From the NCBI GenBank assembly GCA_020845755.1, contig JADLFE010000007.1, forward strand, positions 246,140 to 310,139: a stretch of DNA of 64,000 nucleotides. The letters run 5' to 3'. Every line of letters starts with the position of its first letter. Within the stretch, counting starts at the first letter, position 1. Source of the stretch: Phycisphaerales bacterium. GTDB lineage: Bacteria > Planctomycetota > Phycisphaerae > Phycisphaerales > UBA1924. This document shows positions 30,226 to 39,400 of the stretch, in pieces. Under the pieces are notes generated by a model, which was given only the letters and a program-made list of their open reading frames with translations, had not been told where the DNA came from and ran no database searches. The position numbers and the translations under genes are program-made.

Positions 30226-30256
30226 GAAACAGCCAATACCACCAGGAGTCACCGTC

Positions 30257-30898
30257 ATGCACCGCACCGCTTCACTCGTTCTTGCCACCGCACTGCTCGT
30301 CGCCATTCCCGCCAACGCCGCCGTTACCATCTCTTATGAGGGCTTCCAGGACACCGAGATGATCCTGTCGGCCTACGCCGGCGGCACAGGTTCCATGGGA
30401 AGCGCCATCAGCAATTCCGGCATCCTCTTCAGCCCTGATTTCCAGGTCGGAAACGATTACGACATCACCGCCAACGTCGGCTACTGGGGCGACACCGCTT
30501 GGGAGCCCGACGGCATGGGAACCATGTACGTCCTCTCGCCCGCCAACTGGGGCGTCATCGATGTCCCCGCCGGCTTCACCGGCCAGTGGTCCACCTCCTA
30601 CGCCGCCAAGGCCCAGTGCCGCATCGACGTCTGGAGCGGCCCGGGCGGCACCGGCTCGCTCCTGGGCTGGACCGTCATCAACCCCAACGCCCAGACCAGC
30701 GGCGGTGACCCCACCGGCTCCTTCAACACCTGGAAGGTCGCCACCGTCCCCTTCTCCGGCACCGCCATGTCCGTCACCTACAACGGCCCGTCCTTCGATG
30801 TCCGATTCGATCACATGGACTTCGGCAAGGTCCCCGCGCCCGGCGCCGCGTCACTCGCCGCTCTCGGCGGCATCGCCCTTCTCCGCCGCAAGCGCTAA
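30257..30898 (+). CDS. Small exported protein with PEP-CTERM-like tail (copy 1)
   Basis: 213 residues from the ATG at 30257, with CAGGAG upstream. A signal peptide is cleaved near PANAAV. The mature part is Gly/Asn/Trp-rich and all-beta in look, with GFQDTEMIL, GGTGSMGSAI and GYWGDTAWEPDGMG as conserved blocks. The C-terminus VPAPGAASLAALGGIALLRRKR has the Pro-rich motif, short hydrophobic helix and basic end of PEP-CTERM-type sorting signals, in the PAPG variant common in Phycisphaerae. An exosortase-type enzyme would process it at the membrane; none is in this window. The next gene is a close paralogue, about two-thirds to three-quarters identical by eye. Confidence 0.85.
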   Translation: MHRTASLVLATALLVAIPANAAVTISYEGFQDTEMILSAYAGGTGSMGSAISNSGILFSPDFQVGNDYDITANVGYWGDTAWEPDGMGTMYVLSPANWGVIDVPAGFTGQWSTSYAAKAQCRIDVWSGPGGTGSLLGWTVINPNAQTSGGDPTGSFNTWKVATVPFSGTAMSVTYNGPSFDVRFDHMDFGKVPAPGAASLAALGGIALLRRKR

Positions 30899-31029
30899 CT
30901 GACGTCGATCATTGACCCACCACCGCTGCTCGCACCACACGATCAGCAAAGCCCACCACACGCCTCACCACAACCAGACACAGGAGTCACCCACCGAATC
31001 ACATGCAGCCGTCTCTCTTCTTCTCTCTC

Positions 31030-31076
31030 ATGGCCCGTGCCGTCCGACCGACGACGCGGGCCATTCTCGCTTTGGG
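31030..31076 (+). terminator. Terminator hairpin after exported-protein copy 1
   Basis: A 15-bp stem with one mismatch and one wobble, from ATGGCCCG to CGGGCCAT, with loop CGACC (31030-31064), followed by TCTCGCTTT. A nearly identical hairpin follows copy 2 at 32016-32049. Confidence 0.7.
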
Positions 31077-31150
31077 AGTCGTGAGGTGTGTGTCGTTTCA
31101 GATGCGAACGGAGAAGGTGTCGCCTTTCCAGCATCGCCACCTCGCCGCTC

Positions 31151-31190
31151 CATTTGGCGATTAGGCCATTTAGCGCTTTGGAAATTTGCG
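31151..31190 (+). repeat. Degenerate octamer array
   Basis: Consecutive 8-mers CATTTGGC, GATTAGGC, CATTTAGC, GCTTTGGA and AATTTGCG share a core of ATTT/ATTA plus GGC/AGC. The period is exactly 8 bp. Confidence 0.45.
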
Positions 31191-31228
31191 TCAGCTCGTG
31201 ACTCCCTCCTGATCCCGTCGCTTCCCAA

Positions 31229-31256
31229 CTGCCGCAACACCGCGGCACGCAACCAC
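31229..31256 (+). repeat. 28-bp conserved leader element, copy 2
   Basis: Identical to 30198-30225 and in the same position relative to the start codon of the second paralogue (30 bp instead of 31). Confidence 0.8.
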
Positions 31257-31286
31257 AAATCACCTCATTCCTCAGGAGTCCCAGTC

Positions 31287-31943
31287 ATGCACCGCACCGC
31301 TTCGCTCGTTCTTGCCGCCGCACTCGCAGCCTCCGTTCTTCCTTCGGCCGCCCGGGCCGCCACGACCTTCTCGTTCGAAGGTTTCCAGGACACCGAGATG
31401 ATCCTCAACGCCTACGCCGGCGGCACCGGATCCATGGGAAGCGCCATCAACAACTCCGGCGTCTACTTTGACCCCGGCTTCTTCGCCGGGAACGACTCCG
31501 ACATCACCACCAACGTCGGCTACTGGGGCGACACCGCCTGGGAGCCCGACGGTATGGGCTCCATGTACTTCGCCAACGTCACCGGCGTCGCCTTCGGCGT
31601 CATCAACGTCCCCGCGGGATTCAACGGCCAGTGGTCCTCCTTCTACTCCGCCAAGGTCGCCTGCCAGATCGATGTCTGGTCCGGCATCGGCGGCACCGGC
31701 ACCAACCTCGGCTCCCTCACCATCAACCCCAACGCCCAAACCAACGGCGGCGATCCCAACGGCTCCTTCAACACCTGGAAACTCGCCACCATCCCCTTCA
31801 CCGGCGTCGCACAGTCCGTCACCTACATCGGTCCTGATTTCGACGTCCGCTTTGATCGCATGGACTTCAACCTCGTTCCCGCACCCGGCGCCGCATCCAT
31901 CGGACTGCTCGGCGGCCTGGTCGCCCTCCGTCGCAAACGCTAA
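31287..31943 (+). CDS. Small exported protein with PEP-CTERM-like tail (copy 2)
   Basis: 218 residues from the ATG at 31287, with CAGGAG upstream as in copy 1. The signal peptide MHRTASLVLAAALAASVL is nearly the same as the paralogue's and is cleaved near ARAAT. Conserved blocks GFQDTEMIL, GGTGSMGSAI and GYWGDTAWEPDGMG are retained, and the tail VPAPGAASIGLLGGLVALRRKR is again PEP-CTERM-like. It differs mostly in a few Asn/Phe-rich loops. The duplication includes the leader element and the terminator, so the whole transcription unit was copied. The function is unknown; a surface or matrix role is likely from the sorting tail. Confidence 0.85.
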   Translation: MHRTASLVLAAALAASVLPSAARAATTFSFEGFQDTEMILNAYAGGTGSMGSAINNSGVYFDPGFFAGNDSDITTNVGYWGDTAWEPDGMGSMYFANVTGVAFGVINVPAGFNGQWSSFYSAKVACQIDVWSGIGGTGTNLGSLTINPNAQTNGGDPNGSFNTWKLATIPFTGVAQSVTYIGPDFDVRFDRMDFNLVPAPGAASIGLLGGLVALRRKR

Positions 31944-32015
31944 ACCTATCCCGATTTCTGAAACTCTCGCCTCCCCAAGGCGTACAACCTCACAGCATTC
32001 TCTCCTCCTCTCTCT

Positions 32016-32058
32016 TGGCCCGTGCCGTCCGACCCGACGACGCGGGCCATTCTTGTTT
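32016..32058 (+). terminator. Terminator hairpin after exported-protein copy 2
   Basis: A 14-bp stem with one wobble and one mismatch (32016-32029 with 32036-32049), six-base loop, followed by TTCTTGTTT. It is the duplicate of the hairpin at 31030. Confidence 0.75.
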
Positions 32059-32170
32059 GATGCGTATCGCGTCGATGCTCCAGGAATTCACTCCCTCCGC
32101 AAATCAGACGTGAATGGCTCCTTCATCGGACGGCGCGGATCAGGCGATCGCACCGATTCGATCGCGCGCC

Positions 32171-32223
32171 GGCGCGCTTCGCTGTCAATCGCGGCGCGCT
32201 TCGCTGTCAATCGCGGCGCGCTT
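32171..32223 (+). repeat. 22-bp tandem repeat, 2.4 copies
   Basis: The unit starting GGCGCGCTTCGCTGTC occurs at 32171-32192 and again, perfectly, at 32193-32214. Nine bases of a third copy follow. Confidence 0.85.
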
Positions 32224-32416
32224 TCGGTTGTGGATCGCGTCGCGCCGGCGTAGAATTGACTCGCAGTGGGTGTGCGTGCGAAGCGTGGCCCACACTCCTC
32301 ATTGGCCCTGTTTCGTTCGCCACACCCGGCTCATACCGCGGGTACAACGCCGTCGCGCCCTGCCTGATTCACGAAACTCCACCGATCCGGGCGGCGCGGG
32401 GTGCAGGGAGTTCGAC

Positions 32417-35400
32417 ATGACAAAGTCCGTCGCACACCACGATGACCGCTCGAATCAACGCCACCTTCCCCGGCGCCTCTCCGCTCGATCGGGCTCGGCA
32501 TCGGCGCACTTCGACCCGCTCGAGCCTCGACAACTTCTCACCACCACCGTCTCCAACGGGCTCGACGCCTTCTTCGCCAATCTCGCGCTGACGCTGCACG
32601 CCAACCACAACGGCGAGGATGTCGCGTTCGGCTACGCCGTCGTCAACCTCGGCGATCTCAACGCCGACGGTGCCGACGATCTTGCCATCGGTGCGCCCGG
32701 CGGCGGATCGGCCATGGGCCTCGTCGATGTCTACAACGGGAAGACCGGCGCGCTGCTCTGGACCGTCGCGGGTGACGCCGTCGGCTTCGCCCGCTCGCTC
32801 GCACGCATCGCCGACGTGACCGGCGATTCCATCGCCGACCTCGTCGTGGGCTCGCCAAACTCCGGCAGCGCCGGCTCTGTCTTCATCTACAGCGGCGCGA
32901 CGGGCGCGCTCTTCGGCCAGATCATCGGCTCAGAGCACGGCGCCTCCGCCGGCGCACGCTTCGGCTGGTCCGTCGCATCAGGAACGCTCGACGCCGACGC
33001 CTCGCCCGATCTTGCCATCGGCGCCCCCTCCGACGGCGCCTCCACCACCGGACGCGTGTACCTCATCGGCGCTTCAAACGCCGGGCTCCTCGGCGTGATC
33101 GAGGGCGAGCAACCCGGCGAACTCTTCGGCTGGGCCGTCGCACTTGCACGCACACCGAGCCATGACTTCAACGACATCCTGGTCGGTGCGCCCGGCTGGG
33201 ACGCCGTGTCATCGAGCGAAAACGGACGAGTCGCACGCCATCACTCCGATGGCACGCAGGTCTTCTCGATCGGCGGGCGCGACGCGGGTGATCTCACCGG
33301 TTACTCCGTGCTCGCCATCTCCAACGGCAACACGCCGTACGACGACATGGCCTATGGCTCGCCCGGCGCCGACGCGTGGGGGCTTGATTCGCTGCTCGCT
33401 TCAGACGCCGGCATCGTGCAGATCGTCGACATCCAGGGCCGCCTCGGCGCGATCATCGCCGGCACGCACACCGGCTCGCTCTTCGGCGCCGCGCTGGCGC
33501 AGGTCGAGCGGCCGGGCAATTACTATTCGCCCGCGCCGCTCATCGCGATCGCCGCGCCCGGCGCCCCGGGCGGCGGCATGGTCCAGGTCCACGACTCGAC
33601 CCACTACGCCTACGACGACTCCACCGTCGCGTGGATCGTCCCGACCCACACCACGTCGCTCCTCTACCAGACGCTCCGTGGTGACGCCGATCGTGCGTTC
33701 GGTGTCGCGCTGGCCATGGGAGATTTCAACGCCGACGGCATCCCCGACGTCGCCATCGCCGACGCGCCGCAAGTCACGATCCACGCCGACACGAACACCG
33801 ACAACACCGGAACCGGAAGCGTCCGCGTGTATCGCTCCGTCGACAACCCGCAGGATTACACCACCCACGCGATGTCGACCAGCGGCCAGTACGTCACATT
33901 CCGAACCATGCGTACCCAGCGCCTGTGGCTGGCCGGCCCAGGCGGCGTCTCGGTCGTGCTCCCGCCGGATGCATCCAGCGACGATTTCGCGGTCGACGTC
34001 GCCAACTCGGGCAAGGTCCTCCTCTCACGACGCCGTGACGTGCAGGGCGAAGGCACCTACTTCGATTCGTGGGTCTTCGAGAACGGCGCGCTCTCCAAAC
34101 TCGCCGATTCCGTCACCACGTTTGTCGGCGCCCCCGCGGAATGGACGTTCTACCCCGACCTCAAGCCGCTGGCGATCCTGCCCGACGGATCGGTCATCAT
34201 CGAACGATTCGTCACAAACCTCCACAGCCCGGTCATCATCCAGGACCAGACCATCTGGCGCGTCGAAGGAAACACGGCGACCTATCTCTGGCGCGGGCAA
34301 TACACCGGGCACTCCGCCGCCGGCGTCGTAGGACGTCGCTTCGAGAGTTACAACGCGCAGACGGGTGACTACACATGGACCACCATGCTCTGGCGTCAAA
34401 GCGCCGGCATTGAAGCGATCGCCATCATCCAGAACGCATTTGCCATCGACGATAACGCGTCCGTTTTCGGCGTGGACTTTGCGACCAAGAACATGATCCG
34501 GCGCGACGTTGACGCGACAACCACGGTTCTCTTCACCGTCGACACCGAGTACGCCGTCACCATCTACGCCAAAGCCGCGGATTCCCACGGGCGACTGCTC
34601 TGGATGATCACCGACAGCCGATACGCCCCGCCCGGCCCGGGCCCGAACTACTGGACCGTCGGCGAACTGCGCGTCTTCGACCCCATCAACAGCACCAATA
34701 CCCTCGTCGCCGAGTCAACGATCATGCTCCGACAGATCGCCTACGGCACGGTCAGCACGACATCGCACGTTGCCTTCACAAGCGACGGTGGATACCTGGT
34801 GGGGAGCGAACACTACGCCAACACCGTTGCACTCTCCTTGTACTCACAAGGAATCGACCAGCGCTTGCTCACTCCCGCCGACCTTGCCGCCGCCGCGACC
34901 GCCACCGGAGACCAGTGGACCGCCTCGCTCTTCGTCAATTCGCTCGGCCGCCTCACACTCATGATCAACGAAGGCGACGGCTCTTGGCGAGTTCGAAATG
35001 TCTCGCTTGCGAGTTCCGACAGCCTGAGTTTCGACGGCTTCGCGCCCATCGTCGCCTGGAACGACCCGCTCACCCAGCGTCCTCAATTCGCGACACTCGA
35101 TCGGTTCGAGCGGTTCGTCCACGTCGCGTCTTACTCCACGACCGACAACGGCTACCCCCGCGCCTACGCCTCATGGGAAGCCCACAGCCCCCAGTTCAAC
35201 GGCGTGGGCGTCGACGGAACCGGCAGTTTCCTCACCGCGACGATCGGGCCATCGCGCGACCTGACCGCCCTCGTCCGCCCCGACAATACCGTCATCGTCG
35301 CCTTCCGCATGAACGACGGACGCATTGCGCTCATCGGCCAGGGCTACAACTCGACCATCAATCCCTTCTCGTTCAACATCCTCTACGACCTCACCTACTC

Positions 35401-36046
35401 CGAACTCGTGCCTAAGGGTCTTCCCACCCCAGAGATCATCGGGCCCATCTCCGGCTTCGTCAGCCCTTGGGGCGGGCACAACATCACCGGCGTCGACGCC
35501 AGCGGCCACATCTGGACCCTCTGGACCAGCCCCGAGTTCGTCGGCTGGACCATCACCGATCTCACCGACTGGCTGAACACCGATCCCATCTCCGGAGGCG
35601 TCTCCTCGTTCCTCACCACATGGAACGCTTTCAACATGACCGGCCTCAACAGCGCGGGCGAACTCGTCACCATGTGGTGGGCCCCAGAACTCGGCCCCGG
35701 CAATTGGCAGGTCGACTTCATCGGCCAAGGACAAACAACCTGGGACAACTCCGTGCAGATCGAGAGTTGGTTCAACGCCGTCGAGCAATCGCTCAATTTC
35801 ATCGGCAAGGATCAATCAGGACAGATCACCTGCTACACATGGAGGGTCAGCGACCAAACCTGGCGATCCGAAGTCGTTCAGCCGATCTCCGCCGCCGATC
35901 GCGTCTCGCGCGTCTCACCCGACCGCGGGCGGCCGAGCGTCAGCCGTGCCGTCGGCCTGGGCGCATCGGGACACCTGCTCTGGTTCTATCGAACGAACGA
36001 CGTTGCGTCCTGGGCCTTCGAGGACATCACCGACCTGATCGCGTAA
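32417..36046 (+). CDS. Giant exported LEPR-XLL protein with FG-GAP propeller (copy A)
   Basis: 1209 residues from the ATG at 32417, with AGGGAG upstream. The N-terminus carries FDPLEPRQLL, the LEPR-XLL motif of planctomycete surface proteins. Residues ~55-480 make about seven FG-GAP blades with Ca-binding loops such as NLGDLNADGADDLAIGAP and GDFNADGIPDVAIAD, an integrin-alpha-like propeller. Residues ~490-960 are a second repeat-rich, beta-strand region with no motif I can name. The last ~200 residues hold four or five 40-60-residue units built on HNITGVDASGHIWTLW and NMTGLNSAGELVTMWW. No membrane anchor or PEP-CTERM tail is seen. A paralogue follows. Probably an adhesin or matrix protein; this is inference. 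Confidence 0.85.
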   Translation: MTKSVAHHDDRSNQRHLPRRLSARSGSASAHFDPLEPRQLLTTTVSNGLDAFFANLALTLHANHNGEDVAFGYAVVNLGDLNADGADDLAIGAPGGGSAMGLVDVYNGKTGALLWTVAGDAVGFARSLARIADVTGDSIADLVVGSPNSGSAGSVFIYSGATGALFGQIIGSEHGASAGARFGWSVASGTLDADASPDLAIGAPSDGASTTGRVYLIGASNAGLLGVIEGEQPGELFGWAVALARTPSHDFNDILVGAPGWDAVSSSENGRVARHHSDGTQVFSIGGRDAGDLTGYSVLAISNGNTPYDDMAYGSPGADAWGLDSLLASDAGIVQIVDIQGRLGAIIAGTHTGSLFGAALAQVERPGNYYSPAPLIAIAAPGAPGGGMVQVHDSTHYAYDDSTVAWIVPTHTTSLLYQTLRGDADRAFGVALAMGDFNADGIPDVAIADAPQVTIHADTNTDNTGTGSVRVYRSVDNPQDYTTHAMSTSGQYVTFRTMRTQRLWLAGPGGVSVVLPPDASSDDFAVDVANSGKVLLSRRRDVQGEGTYFDSWVFENGALSKLADSVTTFVGAPAEWTFYPDLKPLAILPDGSVIIERFVTNLHSPVIIQDQTIWRVEGNTATYLWRGQYTGHSAAGVVGRRFESYNAQTGDYTWTTMLWRQSAGIEAIAIIQNAFAIDDNASVFGVDFATKNMIRRDVDATTTVLFTVDTEYAVTIYAKAADSHGRLLWMITDSRYAPPGPGPNYWTVGELRVFDPINSTNTLVAESTIMLRQIAYGTVSTTSHVAFTSDGGYLVGSEHYANTVALSLYSQGIDQRLLTPADLAAAATATGDQWTASLFVNSLGRLTLMINEGDGSWRVRNVSLASSDSLSFDGFAPIVAWNDPLTQRPQFATLDRFERFVHVASYSTTDNGYPRAYASWEAHSPQFNGVGVDGTGSFLTATIGPSRDLTALVRPDNTVIVAFRMNDGRIALIGQGYNSTINPFSFNILYDLTYSELVPKGLPTPEIIGPISGFVSPWGGHNITGVDASGHIWTLWTSPEFVGWTITDLTDWLNTDPISGGVSSFLTTWNAFNMTGLNSAGELVTMWWAPELGPGNWQVDFIGQGQTTWDNSVQIESWFNAVEQSLNFIGKDQSGQITCYTWRVSDQTWRSEVVQPISAADRVSRVSPDRGRPSVSRAVGLGASGHLLWFYRTNDVASWAFEDITDLIA

Positions 36047-36400
36047 GTCAACGCCTGACATTGAACAGCACGCGTGCCGCTCACGCCGCACTTCGCGCAT
36101 CCGAGTCGCACTCGGCGCACCGCGCGATGTGCTGACACTATGCGAACATCACGCAGCGATAGCCGCTGGAATTGCGACGCGCTGCAACTCACACGCACCC
36201 GGAAGGCGAATCCAGCGAAATCAATCAGACACTCGCATCGCCTGCCAACCCGCACGGGTATCATGTCATATCGGGTGTGGCCGCTCTTCGCGGGCCTGCC
36301 TTTGCCCACAGCGCAGCGACCCCGCAAGCGTCGGCCTCACGCCGTGCGTGGCGATCCCTCCGTGCCCTTCCGCGCCACGCCACACCTTCGTGAGGTCGTC
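36047..36400. other. 354-bp region between the two large LEPR-XLL genes
   Basis: No gene, repeat or clear terminator is seen. A TATCAT at about 36260 may be a -10 element for the downstream gene. Confidence 0.4.
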
Positions 36401-39400
36401 ATGCACTCCATTTTCTCCCTTCGCCAATCATGCGGCTCCACTCGCTCGATCCACTCACGCCGCACGCCGCATCACCTGATCGATTCGCTCGAACCCCGCA
36501 CGCTCCTCTACACCCCCTCCACCATCATCAACCCCGCCGAAGAGTCCTTCGGGCTCGTCACCAGAACCATCGAGGCCCAGACCGGCGCCGAAATCGCCGG
36601 CTTCGGTCGCACCGTCGTCAACGTCGGTGATCTCAACGCCGACGGCGCCGACGACCTCGCCATTGGCGCGCCGGGCGGTGGCTCCGCCGTGGGGCTCGTC
36701 CAACTCTTCAGCGGCAAGACGGGCACGCTCCTCTGGACCGCCGCGGGCGCCGACATCGGCTTCGGCCGCGCCATCACCGCCATCAGCGACGTCACCAGCG
36801 ACGGCGTCGCCGACATCGCCATCGGCTCGCCCCTCCACGCGGACACCGGCGCGGTGTTCATCTACAACGGCGCCTCGGGCTCGCTGGTCTCCACCATCCT
36901 CGGCTCTACGTTTAGCGCGATCTCCGGCGCCCGCTTCGGCTGGTCGCTCGCCGCCGGCCTGTTCAACCCAGACGAGACTCAGGATCTGGCCATCGGCGCG
37001 CCGACCGACGGCGATGACGGCGCCGGGCGCATCTACGTCGTCGACGGCAGCGACAACTCGACCGCATTCACATTCGCCGGCTCGCGGGAGGGCGAACTCT
37101 ACGGCTGGTCACTCCTCTTCATCGGAGAACACGACGACACGCTGGTCGTCGGTGGCCCGGGATGGCCCACAGATTACAATGAATACCGAAACATGGGGCG
37201 TGTCTCGGTCCTCACCTATGAAGGCCAATACAACGCCTATTTCGGCGACGCCGGCGGAGGCATGTTCGGGTACTCACTCGCCGAACTCCCAGCAGACGCG
37301 AATGGACACCCTTGCTTCGCCGTCGGATCTCCCGGCGGAAAGATGGGCCTCGGCGATGGTTCGATGCATTTCAACATCGGCGTCGTCTCGATCATCAATA
37401 CGCTCGAGACTCATGGGCCTGTCGCATCGCTCGTCTCAGGTGAAGAAGGCAGCCTCTTTGGCTACTCCCTGGCCACCATCGGCGACCTGATTCTCGTCGG
37501 CGCTCCAGGCTCGTCCGGCGGCGGCAAGGTCTATCTCCACAACATCCCGCAGGGCGATTACGACCACCCAGGCATCACCGCCACGCTCATCGACACCATC
37601 ACCGCGACCGGAACCAACTTCGGCGTAACGCTCGCCATCGGCGACTTCAACGCGGATGGCCTGGCCGACTCCGCCATCGCCTCGGGCATCCTGCCCACAG
37701 GGGTCAACACCAGCGCGAGCGAATCCTCCTCCGGCATCGTGCGCGTCTACGCCTCAACCCTCGATCCCGCTGATTTCGATCAGATCCACATCTCGCGCAA
37801 CGCGCAATACACCGTCCTCCGTTCGACTCCATTGAGTCACTACTACCTCGCCGGGCCAACCGGGCTCTCTCTCATCCCCGACATCTCCACAAGCTCCTCC
37901 GACCGCTTCATGGACATCGATAACGCCGGCCGCGTCCTCATCAGCCGCTCCGGCTCCGCCTGGATGTTCTCCAGCGGCTCGCTCACCAATCTCTCCGCCG
38001 CTATCACGTCCTACGTCGGCACTCCCCACGGCTGGACCTTCGACGCAGCCATGACGCCGCGCGCCATCCTCGCCGACGGCTCTGTCCTCGTCGAACGCCT
38101 CCGCAACAACTCCGGCACGCCCAACCAGCTCGTCAACCGCACCATCTGGAGGATCGACGCCGGCACCGCCACCTACCTCTGGCAGGGTGAATACCACGCG
38201 CATTCCGCCTACGGCGCCGTCGGCCGCCGCCTCGACTCCTACAACGCCGAAACCAACGACCGCACCTGGACCACGATGCTCTATCGCGTCGGCACGGGCG
38301 TCGAAGAAATCGCCTCTATCCAGAATGCCGCCGCCATGACCGACGACGGCGTGATCGTCGGCGTGGACTTCGCCACCAAGTCCTTCGTCAGGCGCGCCAC
38401 CGATGCCACGCTCACCACGCTCTTCGCCATCGCCGATGTCGACTACGCCGACACGCTCTGGCCCAAGGCGCTCGACTCCGACGGCCGTCTCCTCTGGTTC
38501 CAAGCCGAGGACAAGAGCAAGTACGCCGGCGAGCACTGGTATTGGACCATCGGCACGCTCCAGATCTTCAACCCCGAGAGCGGCACAAGCTCCGACGCCG
38601 CCGATGGCGCCATCCCAACCTACCGCACCAACTTCGGCGCATCCTCCATCTCAACAACCGTCTCCTTTGCTCCCGACCATGGCTTCATCGTCAGCAACCC
38701 CGATCCATCCCACCCGGTCCGCGTCCGTTACTTCAAGGCCGGCTTCGACTCTCGCCTCACCACGCCCGCGCCCGGCGCCACGCCCGCTACCGCCAGCGGC
38801 AGCACCTGGACCGCCACCGCCTTTGTCAACCAACTCGGACGCATCACCCTCGCCATCGACGAGGGCGACGGCCAGTGGAAACTGCGCTACGCCGCCTACG
38901 GCGATCATCGCTTTGAGGGTTACGCGGCCTTCATCGGCTGGGTCGATCCTCTCACCAACCGCCCCCAGTTTGCAGGTGTCAACTCCGCAAGACTCCCCGC
39001 TCACGTCGCCAGCTTCCCCGAAGTCGACGGCCTGTCCACCCGAAAGTCTTATTGGCTCTGGGAAGAACGCCCGATTCAACTGACCGATATCAACGGAGAC
39101 GCATACTCGTCACGCCTCGATCCTTCGCGCGATATGACCGTCCTCGTCCGCCCCGACAAAATGTGCATCCTCGCCTTTCGCGAGGAGGCCGGCAACGTGA
39201 TGCTCGTCGGGCAACTCCAGAACACCATCCACAACCCCTTCTCCTTCACCTACGTCTTCAACCTCGCCCAAGAACTCACTCTCAAGAACAACGTCTTGCC
39301 CGCGTTCGTCGGCAACATCTCCGCCTTCGTCAGCCCCTGGGGAAGCCACAACATCACCGGCGTTGACGAGAACGGCCACGTCTGGACGCTCTGGACCAGC

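Larger units (their letters stand above)
30899..31286. other. 388-bp intergenic region between duplicated exported genes
   Basis: No gene is supported. It holds a terminator hairpin (31030-31064), degenerate octamers (31151-31190), and the second copy of the conserved 28-bp leader element (31229-31256). Confidence 0.6.
31944..32416. other. 473-bp region upstream of the first large LEPR-XLL gene
   Basis: No gene is supported. It contains the second terminator hairpin (32016-32049) and a 22-bp tandem repeat (32171-32223). The last 200 bp are the leader of the gene at 32417. Confidence 0.5.

Noticed and set aside
27751..30330. Full 859-codon minus-strand frame as one protein
   Set aside because: Only the part from the ATG at 29055 has MFS helices. 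The rest is antisense to the methyltransferase and the first exported gene.
32171..32223. CRISPR-like repeat
   Set aside because: The copies are directly adjacent with no spacers, and no cas gene is in the window.
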